Source of the DNA: an uncultured Saprospiraceae bacterium
GTDB lineage: Bacteria > Bacteroidota > Bacteroidia > Chitinophagales > Saprospiraceae
DNA length: 64,000 nucleotides
Direction: 5' to 3'
NCBI GenBank assembly: GCA_937928045.1
Contig: CALFWO010000047.1
Coordinates: 1-64,000, forward strand
The notes under the pieces are model-generated. The model was not told where the DNA came from and did not search any database. It was given only the letters and a program-made list of their open reading frames with translations. The position numbers were made by a program, and so were the translations under genes. Shown piece after piece: positions 9,341-18,395 of the stretch (positions within the stretch are counted from its first letter, which is position 1; each line of letters begins with the position of its first letter).

Positions 9341-9976
9341 ATGAAAAAATTACTGTTTGTATTAACCCTGGGAGTTTTAGCATTTCAAACTCAAGCTCAA
9401 GTAAGATTTGGCCTGAAAGCAGGCGTTACAACTGGTGCGTTAGGCACTGATGATTTGACTTTTGTCGATCGAAATTCACTAGAAACCATCAAGTTAGGTG
9501 TTCAAGATGCTAACTATGGCTTTCATTTTGGTGCTTCATTTCAAATAAAGACTGGACTGTTCTTTTTACAGCCGGAGATTCTTTTGAATTCTCAGAATGT
9601 GGATTATAGACTTACTGACTTTTCTGAAGGTCCAGCTTTTACGAGAATTGTCAACGAAACATATAATACAATAGACATTCCAATACTTGTTGGTTTCAAA
9701 TTAGGACCATTAAGAGCCGGTCTTGGACCGGTGGGAAAGGTACACTTGAATAATACTGCAGGAATAACTGATTTCCAGGGAATTAAGGAGGATTTTAAAG
9801 CTGTAGCTTTAGGTTATCAGGCGGGTATTGGCTTGAATCTTTGGAAATTGACTGTTGATCTTCGAATGGAAAGATCGTTTGACCAATTTGGTGAACAAAT
9901 CACTGTATTTGGTCAAAATGCAAACTTTGCTCAATCTCAAAAGAAGTTATCTTTCTCAGTCGGATATCTTTTTTAA
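9341..9976 (+). CDS. Small outer-membrane beta-barrel protein (PorT/OmpW-like fold)
   Basis: A 211-residue exported protein. Residues 1-19 are a Sec signal peptide (MKKLLFVL...TQAQ). The rest alternates polar and hydrophobic residues in short strands with Gly turns ('FGLKAGVTTGALG', 'GFHFGASFQIKTGLFFLQPEILL', 'ALGYQAGIGLNLWKLTVDLRME'), and it ends in an aromatic residue ('FSVGYLF'). This is the usual signature for BAM-dependent outer-membrane insertion. It fits the family annotated as 'outer membrane beta-barrel protein', typically 8 strands. The function is unknown. It is monocistronic: a possible promoter lies upstream and a hairpin terminator directly follows. Confidence 0.8.
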   Translation: MKKLLFVLTLGVLAFQTQAQVRFGLKAGVTTGALGTDDLTFVDRNSLETIKLGVQDANYGFHFGASFQIKTGLFFLQPEILLNSQNVDYRLTDFSEGPAFTRIVNETYNTIDIPILVGFKLGPLRAGLGPVGKVHLNNTAGITDFQGIKEDFKAVALGYQAGIGLNLWKLTVDLRMERSFDQFGEQITVFGQNANFAQSQKKLSFSVGYLF

Positions 9977-9994
9977 TTATTTAAAGTTTTCCAA

Positions 9995-10029
9995 AAATCA
10001 GGGCTTTGATATTTTCGAGGCCCTGATTT
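9995..10029 (+). terminator. Intrinsic terminator after the barrel gene
   Basis: Arms AAATCAGGGC (9995-10004) and GCCCTGATTT (10020-10029) pair perfectly around a 15-base loop, and T-rich sequence follows. It begins 18 bases after the stop codon. Confidence 0.75.
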
Positions 10030-10084
10030 ATTTTGGATCGATCACAATCAATTTTTTTCCTGAACATCCCAACTCTATTTTATT

Positions 10085-10092
10085 TACTTTTG
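10085..10092 (+). promoter_or_regulatory. Possible -7 box for the LysM gene
   Basis: TACTTTTG matches TAnnTTTG and sits 41 bases before the ATG at 10134. No well-spaced -33 element was found. Confidence 0.35.
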
Positions 10093-10133
10093 CCCTTAGA
10101 AATTCATAAATCATCTAAAAAAAGAGTAAACAA

Positions 10134-10589
10134 ATGGGATTATTTTCATTTATCAAAAATGCTGGAGCTAAGATTTTTAACAGAAACAAGACTGAAGAAG
10201 CAGCTTCACCAGTGGAATTATCAAGAGAAGATGCGCTTAAGGCGGAAGTTGCAAAACTAGGAATACCTGTAAGTGGATTGGATATTGAATTATGTGAGCA
10301 AGTGATTGTGAAAGGTCGAACTGGTACAAGTGCTGAAAGAGAGAAAGTAATTTTAGCATTGGGAAATGTAGAGGGAATTGGCTGTGTTGAAGATCACATC
10401 GATGTGGATAATCCCGAACCTGAAGCAAACTTTTATACTGTCCAAAAAGGAGATTCTCTCTCTTTGATTTCAAAAGCGCAATATGGAGATCCCATGAAAT
10501 ACAATGCGATTTTTGAAGCAAATAAGCCGATGTTAAGTCATCCAGATAAAATTTATCCGGGTCAGGTTTTAAGAATTCCTGTTTTGTAA
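10134..10589 (+). CDS. kbp: Kbp/YgaU-like BON-LysM protein
   Basis: A 151-residue protein with a BON-like segment (about residues 30-90) followed by one LysM domain (about 100-149, 'YTVQKGDSLSLISK' and 'KIYPGQVLRIP'). Length, domain order and the 'FEANKPML' and 'PDKIYPGQVLRIP' motifs closely match E. coli Kbp (YgaU). That is a small soluble potassium-binding protein that responds to K+ and osmotic stress. There is no signal peptide, which agrees with cytoplasmic Kbp. Potassium binding here is inferred from the family. The trkAH uptake operon is in the same window but not adjacent. The gene is isolated between two terminators. Confidence 0.85.
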   Translation: MGLFSFIKNAGAKIFNRNKTEEAASPVELSREDALKAEVAKLGIPVSGLDIELCEQVIVKGRTGTSAEREKVILALGNVEGIGCVEDHIDVDNPEPEANFYTVQKGDSLSLISKAQYGDPMKYNAIFEANKPMLSHPDKIYPGQVLRIPVL

Positions 10590-10607
10590 TAACCGGTAAA
10601 ACGATAA

Positions 10608-10645
10608 AAAAATGGCCACAACGTGAATATGTTGTGGCCATTTTT
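10608..10645 (+). terminator. Strong intrinsic terminator after kbp
   Basis: A perfect 15-bp stem AAAAATGGCCACAAC / GTTGTGGCCATTTTT (10608-10622 and 10631-10645) with an 8-base loop. The A and T runs on the two sides make it potentially bidirectional. Confidence 0.9.
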
Positions 10646-10772
10646 CGTTTAGATTGATCTGTATGGGTTAAACATTGTTGAAAACGAACAACTAGTTAGG
10701 AATTACGTATCTTAGTAAGTGAGCAAAAGCTCCAATGGAACCAATTTTCGGGTGAAAGCCTGATACACTACT

Positions 10773-13700
10773 ATGAACACACTTCGACTGAATATTGCAA
10801 TCGCAATACTGTTCCTCCTTATTGGAGGTACTCTAAATGCTCAATTGTCTATCAATGAGTGGATGCCAGACAATGTACAAGCTATTCCAGATGAATTTGG
10901 TGAGTATGACGATTGGATAGAATTGTACAATTCGTCTGATGCCCCTATTGATTTGCAAGGTTACTATCTTTCTGATGATGATTCCAATCCACTGAAATTT
11001 CAAATTTCTGATTCTTACATAATCCCTGCGGATGGATTTATTTTGTTTTGGGCGGATAAAGATGTCGATCAAGGAACTGGTCATTTAGGTTTCAAACTTA
11101 GTTCTACTGGTGAATCTATTTTGCTTTCTGACCCAATAGGGAATTTGTTAGATGTGGTTGAATTTGGAAATATATCGACGGATTTCAGCATGGGAGCTTT
11201 TCCGAATGGAAGTAATAATTTTTTCTTTTTTGAGGACGATACTCCCGGAACTAGCAATGATATAATTGGTGATCCGGCTGGTCTAGAAAGTCCAGTGATT
11301 TCAATTAAATCGGGTTTTTACCCTAGTAATATTGATGTGAATTTATCTGCTTCTGATCCGAGTATAGATATTTATTACACCTTAGATGGCTCCGCACCAA
11401 ATGAAAATTCATTTTTATTTAGTGGCTCCATTTTAATAGATCATACCACAGTTTTAAGAGCGATTAGTCGAAAGGACGGATTTCCCAATAGTGAAATTTC
11501 TAGTGCGATCTATTATTTCGGTGTAAGCACTACTCTACCAACTTTATCAATAATCGGTGATCCAAATGATTTTTTTGGTTTAGAAGGAATTTATAGTAAT
11601 CCATATGAGAGTGGATCAGATTGGGAACGATATTGTCAAATTCAATATTTCGAAAACGATCAGTTAGAATTTGATGTCAATTGTGGAATAAGAATTCAAG
11701 GTTCTAGTTCTGTTGGTAATGATAAAAAATCTTTTAGACTTTTCTTTGAGTCGGAATATGGACAAAAATGGTTGGATTATGATTTGTTTGAAGAGAACGA
11801 AGTGGATCGGTTTCGTAACTTAGTTTTGCGATCAGGATATGATGATGATTTAACAAATAGTACCGGTACGCTTTTGCGTGATCCTTTTTGTAGTAATGAA
11901 TATAAAAAATTGGATGGACTTACTTCAGATGCTAAATGGGTTACATTAACAATCAATGGCGACTATTGGGGAATCTATGAAATTCGAGAATCGGTAAACG
12001 AACATTTTATAAAGTCTCAAAATGATTGGGATGAATTTGATATGATCCGATTTACAAAACAAGGACCGGAATTGAAAGAAGGTTCGATGGAGGATTGGGA
12101 TATGATGACAGACTTTTTGATGAATAATGATTTGTCTGACTCTAGTAATTATAAAATAGCTACATCACTAATAGATGAAGAAAATTTGATCAACCTTTTG
12201 GCTTTTGTAAATACAACAGCATATTCTAGTTGGACATGGGGAGTTAGTGCTTATAAAAATTCTAATGCCAGTTCCAAATGGAAATTTACTGTTTGGGATA
12301 TGGATCGAAGTTTATTTCAGAATGGATGGAATAATTTTGATGAATTCGAAAATACAGATGGAATATACTGGGCCAATTTTATTCCTCAAGCATTTATTGA
12401 AAATATTGATTTTAGAAATAAATTGTTGATAAAAACAGCTGATTTAATTAATTCAGATTTTCGTTCAAATGAGGCATTGGCCTCTTTGGAAATTGTCAAA
12501 AATGAAATAGCAGCAGAGATCGATGACGAATTAAATCGTTGGGTGCCAGGTGGAACCTACGCCGATTGGGAAGAAGAAGTAGGAGATGTAGAATATTTCG
12601 TTGATAATCGCGGGGAGACTATCTTAGAACATGCGTTAGGTAGATTTGATATTCCAGCAACGAATAAGATTGTTTTGGATATTGATGGAATGGGTGATTT
12701 GCAAGTTAACAGTTTGTCGGTTGGGGAGTTTCCTTGGGAAGGAAAATATTTTGAGTCAATTCCCACTTCTATAATAGCTCAACCTAATCCAGGATACTAC
12801 TTTTCACATTGGTCAGATTCTAATATTCCAAATGAATCAAGTGTCTCAATTGATTATTCTGGGACCAAGCAATTGACAGCCCATTTTGAATCTGGTAATA
12901 CCGATTCACATAACATAGTTATTAATGAAATCAATTATAACTCGGCGGATAGTATTAATTCTGGAGACTGGATAGAATTATACAATCAAGGAAATCAGAC
13001 TGCAACTTTAGAAGGTTGGTACTTGTCCGATGAAAACGGGAATTATTTTTCATTAAGTTCTATTTCCATTTTGACAGGCGAATATTTAGTAATCGCTGAA
13101 GATGTAGATCAGTTTCATTCGATTTATCCAAATGTTAATAATGTAATTGGCGAATTTGGAGTTCAGGGGGATTGGAGTTTTGGTTTCAGTAATGCTGGCG
13201 AAAAGTTGAGTTTTATTAATTCGGACTCTAGTTTTATTGACTTCGTTGATTATAACGATAAGTCTCCTTGGCCTATAAATGCAGATGGTGAGGGCGCTAC
13301 CCTACAGTTAATCTCGCCAGATTTGGATAACAACCTAGCTGGAAATTGGATTGGTGACTTCCCCACTCCAGGGAAAGAGAATTTTACCGGCGGCAAATTG
13401 GATCAAATGATTTCTTTTGTCCCAGTTACCGGGAAAATTGCAACGGACGAACCTTTCGACATATTGGCTTCAAGTACCTCCATGCTACCAATTGAATTAG
13501 AATTGATATCAGGTCCAGGTGCCTTAGATGGTAATATTTTAACATTGGATGGAGTCGCAGGCGTTTTTGTTTTTTCCGCCAACCAACAAGGAAATGAAGC
13601 TTACTATCCCGCTAATGAACTGATTTTTCAAATTATAGTTGACAAAGCTCCTCAGTCAATTGACTATGATTCTATTGCCGATCAACGGCCTTCTGTCGGA

Positions 13701-15170
13701 AATTTAAACATAATGGCCAATGCTACTTCAGGTTTGGAGATAGATTTAGAATTAATTTTGGGGCCAGCTAGTTTGGACGGTTCTATGTTGACGTTGACGG
13801 GAGAAGTTGGAGAAGTAGTGATAGCATTGAATCAACTTGGCGATGATACCTATTCACAAGCTAGTGAAAAATTGATTCAGTTTGAAGTTTACAAATTGGA
13901 GCAAAGTATTTCAATAACTGAAATTCAAAATCAATTTACAATTGCAAATCCTTTCGATATCGAGGCTCAATCAGATGCATTTTTGCCGTTGGAATATAAC
14001 CTAGTTTCTGGCCCAGCAACTTTAGATGGAAAAACAATTACTCTAAATAGGACCTCAGGCACTGTAATTTTTGAAGTGAATCAAATTGGGTCAATTGATT
14101 ATTATGAAGCTTCGGAGATGTCTTCTTTTGAGGTGTTGAAAACTGAACAAGTTATTGATTTCCCAATGTTGATGAATCAATTAAATACAGCTCTACCTTT
14201 TAAAATATTTGCCTCCGCTACTTCAGATCTCTCGGTTGGTTTTGAAGTAATTAGTGGACCAGCTGTAATTGTTGGTGATTCTGTATTTCTAACTGGAGAA
14301 GTTGGATTGGTTGAAATAACAGCGAGTCAAACTGGAGATGAAACTTACACCGCCGCTCAAGAAGTCATTCAATCGTTTCAAGTAACTGCAGAGCCTTTAT
14401 TAGATCAAGTAATTACTTGGACAGCGATTGATGATAAATATACTTTTGACCTGCCTTTTGTTGTTTATGCCGAAGCTAGTTCGGAGTTACCAATTGTTTA
14501 TGAAATCGAAAGTGGTCCGGCGACAGTATACTTGGATACGGTTTTACTTGCTGGCGAGCCCGGAGAGGTTTTTATTAGAGCAACTCAACTTGGAAATGAA
14601 GATTATAATCCCGCTTCTGCAATAATTGGATTTGAGGTAGTTGAAATTGTTCCAGAAAATCAAACCATAAACTTTGAGACTATAGATGATAAGTTGATTA
14701 ATGATCCTGATTTTCAACTATTTGCTTCTGCTAGTTCAGGCCTTAATGTTAATTTCGAAATAATATCAGGTCCGGCAACGATTTTTGGTGATGTTATTCA
14801 GTTGGACGGTTTAGTCGGAACAGTTATAATTCGCGCTTATCAAGATGGTAATAACTTTTACAATCCTGCAGAGGCATTTCAAGAATTCAAAGTAGAGATG
14901 GTTTCTGGAATTTTTAAATTCGAAAATAAAGAAGTCGCTGTTTATCCAAACCCATCTGAAGGAATTATTCAAATTACATCTTCCGCAAAATTTAATTCTG
15001 TTGAAATCTATAATGTTATAGGTCAAGTCGTTTGGACAGCTAAGCAGGTTACTGTTCTTAATCAGAATTCAATAAATCTTGATTTAGCACATTTAGAAGC
15101 CGGAATTTATAAATTGGTTGTAACTGACCCAGATGGTAGGAATTCATCTAAATCTATAGTGATCAAATAG
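10773..15170 (+). CDS. T9SS-secreted CotH-kinase / lamin-tail protein with six C-terminal beta repeats
   Basis: A 1465-residue secreted protein. Domains in order: Sec signal peptide 1-24; lamin-tail domain ('INEWMPD...DDWIELYN') about 26-140; chitobiase/hexosaminidase C-terminal-type segment ('YYTLDGSAPNE') about 170-245; CotH domain about 255-640 ('GIRIQGSSS', 'WGIYEIRE', 'FTVWDMDRS'); second lamin-tail domain about 713-840; six approximately 85-residue repeats with 'SGPA..DG' and 'A.Q.G...Y..A' motifs about 877-1380; and a T9SS type A sorting domain from about 1384 ('VAVYPNPSEG'). CotH proteins are atypical protein kinases in Bacillus spore coats; activity in secreted Bacteroidota forms is not established. 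It is probably a cell-surface adhesin or matrix protein. Confidence 0.9.
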   Translation: MNTLRLNIAIAILFLLIGGTLNAQLSINEWMPDNVQAIPDEFGEYDDWIELYNSSDAPIDLQGYYLSDDDSNPLKFQISDSYIIPADGFILFWADKDVDQGTGHLGFKLSSTGESILLSDPIGNLLDVVEFGNISTDFSMGAFPNGSNNFFFFEDDTPGTSNDIIGDPAGLESPVISIKSGFYPSNIDVNLSASDPSIDIYYTLDGSAPNENSFLFSGSILIDHTTVLRAISRKDGFPNSEISSAIYYFGVSTTLPTLSIIGDPNDFFGLEGIYSNPYESGSDWERYCQIQYFENDQLEFDVNCGIRIQGSSSVGNDKKSFRLFFESEYGQKWLDYDLFEENEVDRFRNLVLRSGYDDDLTNSTGTLLRDPFCSNEYKKLDGLTSDAKWVTLTINGDYWGIYEIRESVNEHFIKSQNDWDEFDMIRFTKQGPELKEGSMEDWDMMTDFLMNNDLSDSSNYKIATSLIDEENLINLLAFVNTTAYSSWTWGVSAYKNSNASSKWKFTVWDMDRSLFQNGWNNFDEFENTDGIYWANFIPQAFIENIDFRNKLLIKTADLINSDFRSNEALASLEIVKNEIAAEIDDELNRWVPGGTYADWEEEVGDVEYFVDNRGETILEHALGRFDIPATNKIVLDIDGMGDLQVNSLSVGEFPWEGKYFESIPTSIIAQPNPGYYFSHWSDSNIPNESSVSIDYSGTKQLTAHFESGNTDSHNIVINEINYNSADSINSGDWIELYNQGNQTATLEGWYLSDENGNYFSLSSISILTGEYLVIAEDVDQFHSIYPNVNNVIGEFGVQGDWSFGFSNAGEKLSFINSDSSFIDFVDYNDKSPWPINADGEGATLQLISPDLDNNLAGNWIGDFPTPGKENFTGGKLDQMISFVPVTGKIATDEPFDILASSTSMLPIELELISGPGALDGNILTLDGVAGVFVFSANQQGNEAYYPANELIFQIIVDKAPQSIDYDSIADQRPSVGNLNIMANATSGLEIDLELILGPASLDGSMLTLTGEVGEVVIALNQLGDDTYSQASEKLIQFEVYKLEQSISITEIQNQFTIANPFDIEAQSDAFLPLEYNLVSGPATLDGKTITLNRTSGTVIFEVNQIGSIDYYEASEMSSFEVLKTEQVIDFPMLMNQLNTALPFKIFASATSDLSVGFEVISGPAVIVGDSVFLTGEVGLVEITASQTGDETYTAAQEVIQSFQVTAEPLLDQVITWTAIDDKYTFDLPFVVYAEASSELPIVYEIESGPATVYLDTVLLAGEPGEVFIRATQLGNEDYNPASAIIGFEVVEIVPENQTINFETIDDKLINDPDFQLFASASSGLNVNFEIISGPATIFGDVIQLDGLVGTVIIRAYQDGNNFYNPAEAFQEFKVEMVSGIFKFENKEVAVYPNPSEGIIQITSSAKFNSVEIYNVIGQVVWTAKQVTVLNQNSINLDLAHLEAGIYKLVVTDPDGRNSSKSIVIK

Positions 15171-15248
15171 ATTTTTTCGGCCCATTAATTGTATTTGATA
15201 TCATTACCATATATCGATCTTTATCAAATTTTGTTAAATCTACCTTTA

Positions 15249-15980
15249 ATGTTTCAAATATTTAATTCGAAAATCATTGTTTTATTAGGCGCGTTTTTGA
15301 TCATTATACCTTCTGCTTGTATTTTGGATGAATCTTCCAGAGATAATAATCTGATGGCAGATAACCTACTAAAGGATGTTTTAGAAAACCCTGAAGACGA
15401 TGTTATATTAGGCCAGATCATAGCATCAGCTGAAGGTAATTTAGAATTCGAAATGATCAGTTCTGATCCAATAGGTGCATTGAGAGTAGACTCTGAAATG
15501 GGTACGCTACATGCTGCTATGCCGGAATTGTTTGATTACGAAGAACGCACTGTTGTAAGCGGAGTTGTGAAAACTATCTCAGGTGAGGATGTCAAAGAAG
15601 TCACTGTAACTTTTAATATTCTCGATGTGGAAGCTCCTATTGAGGATTTTAATAAGTTTACCAAGAACTGGAAGACTGATAAATTTTCATGGAATGGTGT
15701 ATTCTCAACTATGGATATGCATTCTTGCAGGCTAGACGATCAAATGTCTTTGTCCGGTACTGGCAACTATACTTTTGATGGCGGCGAGCTTTGTGGTGAA
15801 GAAGACAATCAGCAATTCAGAAGCGGTACTTGGTCATTGGACGAAAACTTAAGATTTATTATTTTTGATAAAGGCTCTGATAAGGAGCTTCGGGTGGATA
15901 TTGACAATTTTCAAGATGGTCGACTTTCATTAAGTACTACTTATATGGGCATTTTGGTTAGTGGGGAATATATTCAGTAG
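15249..15980 (+). CDS. Putative lipoprotein with a cadherin-like segment
   Basis: A 243-residue protein, taking the ATG at 15249 because it gives a compact signal peptide ending 'IPSAC', a lipobox-like site with Cys24. An in-frame ATG at 15189 would add 20 residues before the hydrophobic stretch. Residues about 45-130 resemble a cadherin/DE-cadherin-like repeat ('FEMISSDPIGALRVDSEMGTL', 'DYEERT', 'VTVTFNILDVE'). The C-terminal 110 residues look like a lipocalin-type beta domain with two Cys. It is probably anchored in the outer membrane. It lies 78 bases after the CotH gene on the same strand and may be co-transcribed. The function is not recognised. Confidence 0.7.
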   Translation: MFQIFNSKIIVLLGAFLIIIPSACILDESSRDNNLMADNLLKDVLENPEDDVILGQIIASAEGNLEFEMISSDPIGALRVDSEMGTLHAAMPELFDYEERTVVSGVVKTISGEDVKEVTVTFNILDVEAPIEDFNKFTKNWKTDKFSWNGVFSTMDMHSCRLDDQMSLSGTGNYTFDGGELCGEEDNQQFRSGTWSLDENLRFIIFDKGSDKELRVDIDNFQDGRLSLSTTYMGILVSGEYIQ

Positions 15981-16003
15981 CAGTCGATTGCAACTCCATC
16001 CAT

Positions 16004-16642
16004 TTATTCGATAATTACCTTTTTGCCAAGGAACTTAGGCGATTTATTAAAAAGTAAGTCTAAAACCATTTTAGCTCTTGCGAATTTCTCTCTAATCATC
16101 GTTTTAGCACCATAACGACTTGAAACATCTCGTGCATTAAAGCCAACAGCTTCAATACCTTTATTTTTAGCAATGTATATTGCTCTTTCATTATGAAATG
16201 GTTGGGAAATAATAGTAAGCTTTCTTTGTCCAAATATTTCTTTAGCTCGTACCACGGAGTCCAATGTTCTGAATCCTGCATAATCTTTATAAATTTTGTC
16301 TTTTGGAATCCCTGCGGCTATTAGATCCATTTGCATATCAGTTGGTTCATCGTATTCTTTTCGACTATTATCTCCAGAAACAAGAATGAACTCAATTTTC
16401 TTCGAATTGTACAACTCAATGGCCGCTTCGATGCGGTATTTGTAATACAAATTTTCTTGACCATTCGACAGCACTTTTCTAGTTCCCAGTAAAAGTCCAA
16501 CACGATTTTCTTCAATATTTTGCGGCTCACTTTTAAGAGCTTTTTCCGTACTTGTTGTTACGGAGTAGTCAGAAACAAGAAGAAATATGATTATTGATAT
16601 TGTAAAGAATATGACTACAGCTATATAAAATTTTATTTTCAT
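16004..16642 (-). CDS. sanA: SanA-like DUF218 envelope protein
   Basis: A 212-residue protein with one N-terminal membrane anchor (about residues 5-24) and a DUF218 domain outside the membrane. Diagnostic SanA motifs are present: 'LLLGTRK', 'YKYRIEAAIELY', 'VSGDN', 'GFRTLDSVVRAKEIFG' and 'SQPFHNERAIYIA'. E. coli SanA supports the vancomycin barrier of the envelope at high temperature. DUF218 proteins are thought to act in cell-envelope metabolism, but the reaction is unknown. It is convergent with the upstream lipoprotein gene, with 23 bases between the stop codons and no visible terminator. Confidence 0.88.
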   Translation of the reverse strand: MKIKFYIAVVIFFTISIIIFLLVSDYSVTTSTEKALKSEPQNIEENRVGLLLGTRKVLSNGQENLYYKYRIEAAIELYNSKKIEFILVSGDNSRKEYDEPTDMQMDLIAAGIPKDKIYKDYAGFRTLDSVVRAKEIFGQRKLTIISQPFHNERAIYIAKNKGIEAVGFNARDVSSRYGAKTMIREKFARAKMVLDLLFNKSPKFLGKKVIIE

Positions 16643-16835
16643 AGTATTCCAGATGTCAATGTAAATGGTAAAAAATAACTAGCTTTACCAAGTGCTAGTT
16701 CAAGTTATTTGAACGATAATAGATGGTTAATGTATTGTGTATTCGTACTGATATTTGATACCATTTTTCCCTTTGATTTTGAAGGTATTCTGATCTAGCT
16801 TATTTGGAAAATATTATTTATCTAATTTGTCATCG

Positions 16836-17780
16836 ATGTTCAAACGTTTTAAGCCTGCCTTTTGGGTTTACAATTTTTTTAAAAAATCGGAATTAAAACA
16901 CAATATTCCACTGTACAAAAAGTACGGAATAAAGAAAAGGTATTTTGATTCCATTTCAAGTGAAGACTTTAAAAATCTACCAGAAAAACAAAACAAATAT
17001 GATCGTTTGGATTCTAATGATCATATGGAGCAAGATGTACTTTGGAATAGTGTCGAACAGCGGTTTTATCCTGCACTAAAAAAATGGTCAAGAGATGGCT
17101 ATGTCATTTTGGATAAATTTTTTGACGAAGAAAAGGTGGAAGCTATCAATAATGAGATTGATAAATTGATTCAGAATAAAGATGTAAAATTTAGATACAA
17201 CGGGAAGAAAATAATGTTTTCATTTCATCTCTCCAAGTTAGTGCATGAAGTGGGTGTGCATGAAGAGTTAATGACAATATTGAATTTATTGATGGGGAAA
17301 AAAGTGGATTTATTTTCAAGCATAAACTTTATTAAAGGCTCAGAACAACGAACTCATTCAGATTCTATTCACATGTCTACATATCCACAAGGCAATCTTA
17401 TAGCGGTCTGGATCGCATTAGAAGACATAGGAAAGGATCAGGGACCTTTACACTATTATCCGGGATCGCACAAACTACCCTACTTAATGAATCGAGACTT
17501 TGATAATGTAGGAAACAACTTATTTTTAGGACCAAAGTCTTATCCTGAATATGAGGACAGAATCGAAGAATTAATCGAAGAAAAACAACTTAAGAAAGCT
17601 TCTTTCAACGCAAGAAAAGGAGATATACTGATCTGGCATGCAAATTTATTGCACGGTGGTAACGGGATGACTGATAAAAATCTCACCAGGAAAAGTATGG
17701 TATTTCACTACTATTCACAAGATGCAATTTGTTACCATGAAGTTAGTCAAAGACCAAGTTTCAAAAAAGCTATGATCTGA
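16836..17780 (+). CDS. Phytanoyl-CoA dioxygenase (PhyH) family protein
   Basis: A 314-residue Fe(II)/2-oxoglutarate-dependent dioxygenase-type protein. The metal triad is visible: 'HSD' (His174, Asp176) and 'LLHGG' (His273). Arg285 ('TRKSMVFHY') is placed to bind 2-oxoglutarate. 'GYVILDKFF' near residue 88 is the usual start of the PhyH domain. These enzymes hydroxylate small molecules or lipids; the substrate cannot be predicted. The ATG at 16836 is preferred over an in-frame TTG nine bases upstream. The last codons overlap the convergent DinB-like gene by 11 bases. Confidence 0.85.
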   Translation: MFKRFKPAFWVYNFFKKSELKHNIPLYKKYGIKKRYFDSISSEDFKNLPEKQNKYDRLDSNDHMEQDVLWNSVEQRFYPALKKWSRDGYVILDKFFDEEKVEAINNEIDKLIQNKDVKFRYNGKKIMFSFHLSKLVHEVGVHEELMTILNLLMGKKVDLFSSINFIKGSEQRTHSDSIHMSTYPQGNLIAVWIALEDIGKDQGPLHYYPGSHKLPYLMNRDFDNVGNNLFLGPKSYPEYEDRIEELIEEKQLKKASFNARKGDILIWHANLLHGGNGMTDKNLTRKSMVFHYYSQDAICYHEVSQRPSFKKAMI

Positions 17781-18375
17781 CTTTTCCCGTAAATACACTT
17801 GCTTTGCTATTCCAAGGATTTCCTGATGCTCTTCGCAGCATTACGATTTGACCAACATGCCACACTGCATCTTCGAGTGGTCCGTTTAGCGCGTTCCAAA
17901 AAGGATATTCAGATGTCTTTTCTCTCCTCTCAAAAATGATCTTCATTTGGGCCATTGTTGGCTTGTCAGCTTCTTGTAATAACTGAGCTGCTCGTTCAAA
18001 ATTCAACAAAGTTTCTTTTCGCAGCGATTCGTATGTTTTTTTAGTCTTATCGTTTCCATTCGGAGTCGATGTTACTGCGTTTAAGAAAAATTGAGATAGT
18101 CCGCAAATATGTTCCATTGTTTCAAAGACTGTTCTTCCAGTTTCCGATGCTTTGTATTCTAAATCCTCTTCACGGAGATCAATTGTAGCCCAGTAATATC
18201 TGAATCCCAGCCCTTGAACCATTCTAGATGTAATGGTTCCTACCGTAAATTCCTCTGGTGCTTCAGGAATTTCATAAAAAGGTAATTTGTCAAGCATGAC
18301 TGTATTTTCTTGTGCCTGCGTTGGTAGAGCTAATATAAAAAGAAATGAATATAGAAGAATTGATGAATATTTCAT
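17770..18375 (-). CDS. Exported DinB-like four-helix protein
   Basis: A 201-residue protein with an N-terminal Sec signal peptide (1-22, ending 'TQAQ'), then a helical DinB/YfiT-type domain. Metal-type His residues are seen in 'MEHICG' and 'VWHVGQ'. DinB-superfamily proteins are usually cytoplasmic four-helix bundles that bind a divalent metal; some are thiol transferases. Export is unusual, and a periplasmic role is inferred from the signal peptide. It lies 20 bases after the broken DUF2306 gene on the same strand and may share its transcript. Confidence 0.75.
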   Translation of the reverse strand: MKYSSILLYSFLFILALPTQAQENTVMLDKLPFYEIPEAPEEFTVGTITSRMVQGLGFRYYWATIDLREEDLEYKASETGRTVFETMEHICGLSQFFLNAVTSTPNGNDKTKKTYESLRKETLLNFERAAQLLQEADKPTMAQMKIIFERREKTSEYPFWNALNGPLEDAVWHVGQIVMLRRASGNPWNSKASVFTGKVRS

Positions 18376-18395
18376 TTATGATAAATTAAAGAGAA

